The notes under the pieces were generated by a model. It saw only the letters and a list, made by a program, of their open reading frames with translations, made no database searches and was not told the DNA's origin. A stretch of DNA of 34,855 nt, taken from JAFGCL01 sp964492335 (GTDB taxonomy: Bacteria > Chloroflexota > Dehalococcoidia > UBA2247 > RBG-13-53-26). Location: positions 1 to 34,855 of the forward strand of contig CAZBJX010000022.1 in assembly GCA_964492335.1 (NCBI GenBank), read 5' to 3'. The translations under genes were made by a program, and so were the position numbers. Positions 31,747 through 34,855 of the stretch are shown here, in pieces. Numbering within the stretch: position 1 is the first letter of the stretch; each line of letters opens with the position of its first letter.

Positions 31747-33121
31747 GGGGCCGGAGCAAGCCCCGGCCTGCCCCGGCTGCCGGGGGGCGCGGTTCGTCCA
31801 CCCCCGCCTGGAGGACGGCCGGCCGGACTATTCCCGCATTGTGCCCTGCCGCTGTTCCCTCCAGGCACTGGAGGAGACCCGCGTCGAGCGGATGCGGGCC
31901 TACAGCAACCTGGGCGCCCTGGCAAGGCTGTCCTTCGACAACCTGGTCCCGGAAGGAAAGAGCGCCGACCCCTCCAACCAGGAGCGCTTCCTGCGCGCCT
32001 GTCGGGCGGCGGCCACCTTCGCTGCGGACCCGCAGGGGTGGCTGGTCTTCACCGGGCCCTCCAACTCCGGGAAGACCCACCTGGCGGCGGCCATTGCCGG
32101 CCGCCGCACGTCCCTGGGCCACCGGGCCATGTTCGTCAGCGCCGCCGATCTCCTGGACCACCTGCGCTCCGCCTTCTCGCCCGGGAGCGAGGTCTCCTAC
32201 GACCAGCTCTTCCTGCAGCTGAAGGAGACCCCCCTGCTGGTCCTGGATGACCTGGGCGGCCACAGCAGCACCCCGTGGGCCGACGAGAAGCTGATGCAGC
32301 TCATCGACCACCGCTACGTCAGCCGCCTGCCGACGGTCTTCACCATCGCCGGCGGCGTCTCCCTGGATGACCTGAAGGACAGGTGGCGGACCCGCCTGAC
32401 CGACCCCTCCCTGGCCCAGGTCTACCCGCTGGAGATCAGGCCATGGCCGGCCGCCGGCGGCGCGGGCGCCCTGGGCCTGGAGCTGCTGAAGAACATGACC
32501 TTCGAGAGCTTCGACCACACCCGGATCAACCTGCCGCCGGAGCAGCGGGAGAACCTGGGGCATGCCTACCGCATCGCCGTCGCCTACGCCGACGCGCCCG
32601 AAGGCTGGCTGGTCTTCCAGGGGGAGAACGGCTGCGGCAAGACCCACCTGGCGGCCTCCATCGCCAACAGCCGGCGGGCCAGGGGGCAGCCGGTGTCCTT
32701 CATCTTCGTGCCCGACTTCCTCGACCACCTGCGCTCCACCTACGCTCCCGACAGCAAGGTGACCTACGACGACATGTTCGAGAGGGTGAAGAACGCGCCG
32801 TTGCTGGTCCTGGACGACTACGGGGAGCACACCGCTTCCGCCTGGGCGCAGGAGAAGCTGTACCAGCTCATCAACCACCGCTACAATGCCCGGCTGCCCA
32901 TGGTGGTCACCACCTGCTGCTCCCTGGACGAGATCGAGACGCGCGTGGGGTCCAGGCTGGCTGACCGCCAGATCAGCCTGGTCTTCGCCATCCTGGCCCC
33001 GGACTACCGCACGGACCACCGCCCCGCCTCCGGCACGCCGCCGGCCCGCCCGGCGCCCAGGAGGGGCCGCGCCCGCGGCCCGGATGTCCGCGACGGCCGC
33101 CATCCCCGGTCCCATACCTAG
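31661..33121 (+). CDS. DnaC/DnaI-like helicase loader with two AAA+ domains
   Basis: 486-aa protein with two complete AAA+ ATPase units. An N-terminal zinc-type site has C37, C40, C63 and C65 (CPGC, CRC), as in DnaI. Unit 1 has Walker A GPSNSGKT (132-139) and Walker B LLVLDD (Asp196/197); unit 2 has GENGCGKT (321-328) and LLVLDD (Asp385/386). Both include DLLDHLRSAF / DFLDHLRSTY and late Arg-containing R-x-R-L-x-D segments (RTRLTD, GSRLAD), so the unit looks duplicated. Usual DnaC/DnaI proteins have one such domain. The C-terminal 45 residues are basic and disordered. ATG at 31661 has GGGGAAGGG upstream; ATG at 31724 is less likely. Confidence 0.9.
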   Translation: MESLGEILAGRAAPAATSRASMDTSSADRGPEQAPACPGCRGARFVHPRLEDGRPDYSRIVPCRCSLQALEETRVERMRAYSNLGALARLSFDNLVPEGKSADPSNQERFLRACRAAATFAADPQGWLVFTGPSNSGKTHLAAAIAGRRTSLGHRAMFVSAADLLDHLRSAFSPGSEVSYDQLFLQLKETPLLVLDDLGGHSSTPWADEKLMQLIDHRYVSRLPTVFTIAGGVSLDDLKDRWRTRLTDPSLAQVYPLEIRPWPAAGGAGALGLELLKNMTFESFDHTRINLPPEQRENLGHAYRIAVAYADAPEGWLVFQGENGCGKTHLAASIANSRRARGQPVSFIFVPDFLDHLRSTYAPDSKVTYDDMFERVKNAPLLVLDDYGEHTASAWAQEKLYQLINHRYNARLPMVVTTCCSLDEIETRVGSRLADRQISLVFAILAPDYRTDHRPASGTPPARPAPRRGRARGPDVRDGRHPRSHT

Positions 33122-33183
33122 CCTGCGCCCTGGCCGCGGGCCCGGCCCCGGGCCCCTTCCTGCCCCCGGGCCGGGGCGGTCCT

Positions 33184-33212
33184 TTGCCGCTACGGCGGCC
33201 CCGCTATACAAT
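33184..33212 (+). promoter_or_regulatory. Promoter of mtaB gene
   Basis: TTGCCG (33184-33189), 17-nt spacer, TACAAT (33207-33212); start near 33219, about 16 nt before the ATG at 33235. Confidence 0.5.
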
Positions 33213-33234
33213 TGAGTCGGGTGGCCGGGTCATC

Positions 33235-34551
33235 ATGAGCAAGATCGTCCTGCAGTCCCTGGGCTGCAAGCTGAACCAGGCGGAGATGGAGTCCCTGGCG
33301 GAACGGCTGGCGGTCCGGGGGCACCAGACAGGGGTGGCCATCGGCGAAGCGGACGTCTACATCCTCAACACCTGCTCGGTGACCCACGTCGCCGATCGCA
33401 AGTCACGCCAGGCCCTGAGGGCGGCCAGGCGCGCCCGCCCCGGCGCGCGGGTGGTGGCCACCGGCTGCTACGCCCGCCGCGCCCCGGACGAGCTCGAGCG
33501 GCTGGGAGTGGCCGATGCCATCGTCCCCCGGCCCGAGGGGGGCCGCCTGATGCAGGCCATCGAGGGGGCGCCATGCCCCGCGCCTGACGGCGGCGCCAGA
33601 CCCGGGACTGACGGCGGACACGTCCGGACGGCCCGTCCGGACGCCGGCCCGAGGCGCGGCCGGGCCCGCTCACTGGTCAAGGTGCAAGAGGGCTGCGCCG
33701 CTCTATGCAGCTTCTGCGTGGTGCCCCACACCCGGGGGCCGGGACGCAGCCGGCCCCCGGAAGACATCGTGGCAGAGGTCAGGGGCAGGGTGGCCCGGGG
33801 GCACCGGGAGGTGGTCCTCACCGGCACCAGACTGGGCGACTACGGGCTCAACGGCGACGGGCAGCCGGGGCTGCCGGCACTGGTAGACCGCATCCTGGCC
33901 GAGACTTCCGTGGAGCGGCTGCGGCTATCCTCGGTGCAGCCGGCCGACATCACCCCCCGCTTCCTCTCCCTGTGGCGAGACAGGCGCCTCTGCCCTCACC
34001 TGCACCTGCCGCTGCAGAGCGGCAGCGACTCCGTCCTGTCCCGGATGCGCCGCCCCTACTCGCGCGCCGACTACCAGAGGGCCGTCATGCGGGCCAGGGA
34101 GGCCATCCCGGACCTGTCCGTCACCACCGACGTGCTGGTGGGCTTCCCCGGCGAGACGGAGGCCGACTTCGACGACGGCCGCCGCTTCTGCGAGGCTCTG
34201 GGATTTGCCGGCATGCACGTATTTGCCTACTCCCGGCGGCCCGGCACCCCGGCGGCCGCCATGCCCGCCCAGGTCTCCCACCAGGCGAAGCGGCAACGGG
34301 CCGCCGGAATGGCTGCCCTTGCCAGGGAGTCCGGCGCCCGCTTCCGGGCCGGCTTCCTGGGGCGCACCCTGCCCGTCCTGTGGGAAGAGGCGGCTGCCGA
34401 TGGGCTGTGGACCGGGCACGCCGCCAATTGCCTCCGCGTGTATGCCCCGGGTCATGGCGACATCGCCGGCAGGATACTGGCGGTGCGCATCACCAGGGAG
34501 TATGCTGATGGTGCAGGGGGTGAGATAGTGAACGGAGGTCATCATGGCTGA
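33235..34551 (+). CDS. mtaB: tRNA threonylcarbamoyladenosine methylthiotransferase MtaB
   Basis: 438-aa radical SAM methylthiotransferase that converts t6A37 to ms2t6A37 in tRNAs reading ANN codons. The UPF0004 domain has Cys11, Cys47 and Cys78 (LQSLGCKLNQ, NTCSVTHVADRKSRQ, VVATGCYA), binding an auxiliary cluster; the radical SAM motif is EGCAALCSFC (Cys154, 158, 161). Further support comes from LSSVQPADIT, LHLPLQSGSD, TDVLVGFPGETEADF and a short C-terminal TRAM-like region. ATG at 33235 follows the family start; an upstream frame to 33184 is not supported. The insert rich in Gly, Pro and Arg (about 112-146) is longer than in most relatives. The following gene overlaps by 8 nt. Confidence 0.95.
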   Translation: MSKIVLQSLGCKLNQAEMESLAERLAVRGHQTGVAIGEADVYILNTCSVTHVADRKSRQALRAARRARPGARVVATGCYARRAPDELERLGVADAIVPRPEGGRLMQAIEGAPCPAPDGGARPGTDGGHVRTARPDAGPRRGRARSLVKVQEGCAALCSFCVVPHTRGPGRSRPPEDIVAEVRGRVARGHREVVLTGTRLGDYGLNGDGQPGLPALVDRILAETSVERLRLSSVQPADITPRFLSLWRDRRLCPHLHLPLQSGSDSVLSRMRRPYSRADYQRAVMRAREAIPDLSVTTDVLVGFPGETEADFDDGRRFCEALGFAGMHVFAYSRRPGTPAAAMPAQVSHQAKRQRAAGMAALARESGARFRAGFLGRTLPVLWEEAAADGLWTGHAANCLRVYAPGHGDIAGRILAVRITREYADGAGGEIVNGGHHG

Positions 34552-34855
34552 CATTCTGGATGAAGCCTCTTCCCTGATAGAGTGCAAGGAGTGCCCCTGG
34601 TACCGGGCCTGCGTGGTGCCCATGCGGTTCGCCGCGGATGACCTGGTCCGGGAAATGAGGCAGTCTCCGCTGGGGGCCAGCTTCAGCCAGACGGGGGACC
34701 AGGATCTGCGCAACATGGTGATGAACATGGCCGCCATGGCCCAGAACATGCTGCTCGAAGGCTGCCCCATCTTCATCAAGAGGCTGAAGGGAAGCCCCAG
34801 GCTGGCCGACCAGCTCAAGAAGCTGATGCAGAACTGGGGGGCCGAGCCGCCCTAG
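34544..34855 (+). CDS. Small cysteine-containing hypothetical protein
   Basis: 103-aa protein of unknown function, ending exactly at the window's last base with TAG. It has ECKECPWYRAC near the N-terminus and a lone GC later (LLEGCPIF), four cysteines that could bind zinc or iron. The middle is Met-rich (MVMNMAAMAQNM) and helical. GGAGG 5 nt before the ATG fixes the start, and the gene overlaps mtaB by 8 nt, indicating coupling. I can assign no function. Confidence 0.8.
   Translation: MADILDEASSLIECKECPWYRACVVPMRFAADDLVREMRQSPLGASFSQTGDQDLRNMVMNMAAMAQNMLLEGCPIFIKRLKGSPRLADQLKKLMQNWGAEPP

Overview
The window is GC-rich bacterial chromosome with dense coding, carrying one 100-N scaffold gap at 7562-7661, so it probably comes from a draft or metagenome assembly. 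Gene content points to Chloroflexota, most likely a Dehalococcoidia relative. The clues are an rplI-dnaB-DnaD-DnaC/DnaI cluster, a GroEL without the Gly-Gly-Met tail, a short-form alpha-glucan phosphorylase, a TIGR04076 protein, a DUF1616 protein, and several small proteins without clear relatives. This placement is inferred from protein character, not from a search. No tRNA, rRNA, CRISPR array, transposase or phage gene was seen.

Layout. 0-4.8 kb (minus): groES-groEL, then a YkgJ-type cysteine cluster protein, an FmdB-type zinc ribbon, dnaJ and an unknown gene, with GC-rich hairpins between the blocks. 4.9-7.2 kb (plus): a GAF-PAS histidine kinase and an OmpR/PhoB-type regulator, with three helically phased GTTAGAAT repeats upstream. 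7.3-11.3 kb: the scaffold gap, then (minus) a membrane CHASE4-like kinase and a receiver-PAS-HD-GYP protein. 11.5-14.0 kb (plus): a MobA-like nucleotidyltransferase and a glucan phosphorylase. 14.0-15.3 kb (minus): a metallo-beta-lactamase-fold hydrolase overlapping a Mut7-C RNase-like gene. 15.5-19.7 kb (plus): a DUF1616 membrane protein with an extra beta-domain; a promoter, a 32-residue peptide gene and a radical SAM/SPASM enzyme (a possible RiPP locus); then three small membrane proteins, a small zinc-ribbon protein and a GGQ release-factor-like protein.

19.8-23.2 kb: a second cysteine-cluster protein divergent from a B12-binding radical SAM protein, then a PPC/DUF296 protein overlapping a class II aldolase. 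23.2-24.1 kb is compositionally different and holds a cysteine-rich gene broken by one extra G in a G8 run. 24.1-27.5 kb (minus): a MarR regulator with a near-consensus promoter and a possible operator, then a triple-PAS kinase overlapping its NarL-type regulator. 27.5-29.0 kb (minus): an M29 aminopeptidase and a TIGR04076 protein. 29.2-33.1 kb (plus): rplI (probably leaderless), dnaB, a DnaD-like gene and a tandem-AAA+ DnaC/DnaI-like loader, all overlapping, forming a replication initiation operon. 33.2-34.9 kb: mtaB and a small cysteine-containing protein.

Three separate two-component systems and an HD-GYP output make signalling the main theme. The most unusual loci are the small peptide with its SPASM enzyme (16.8-18.1 kb) and the double-ATPase helicase loader (31.7-33.1 kb).
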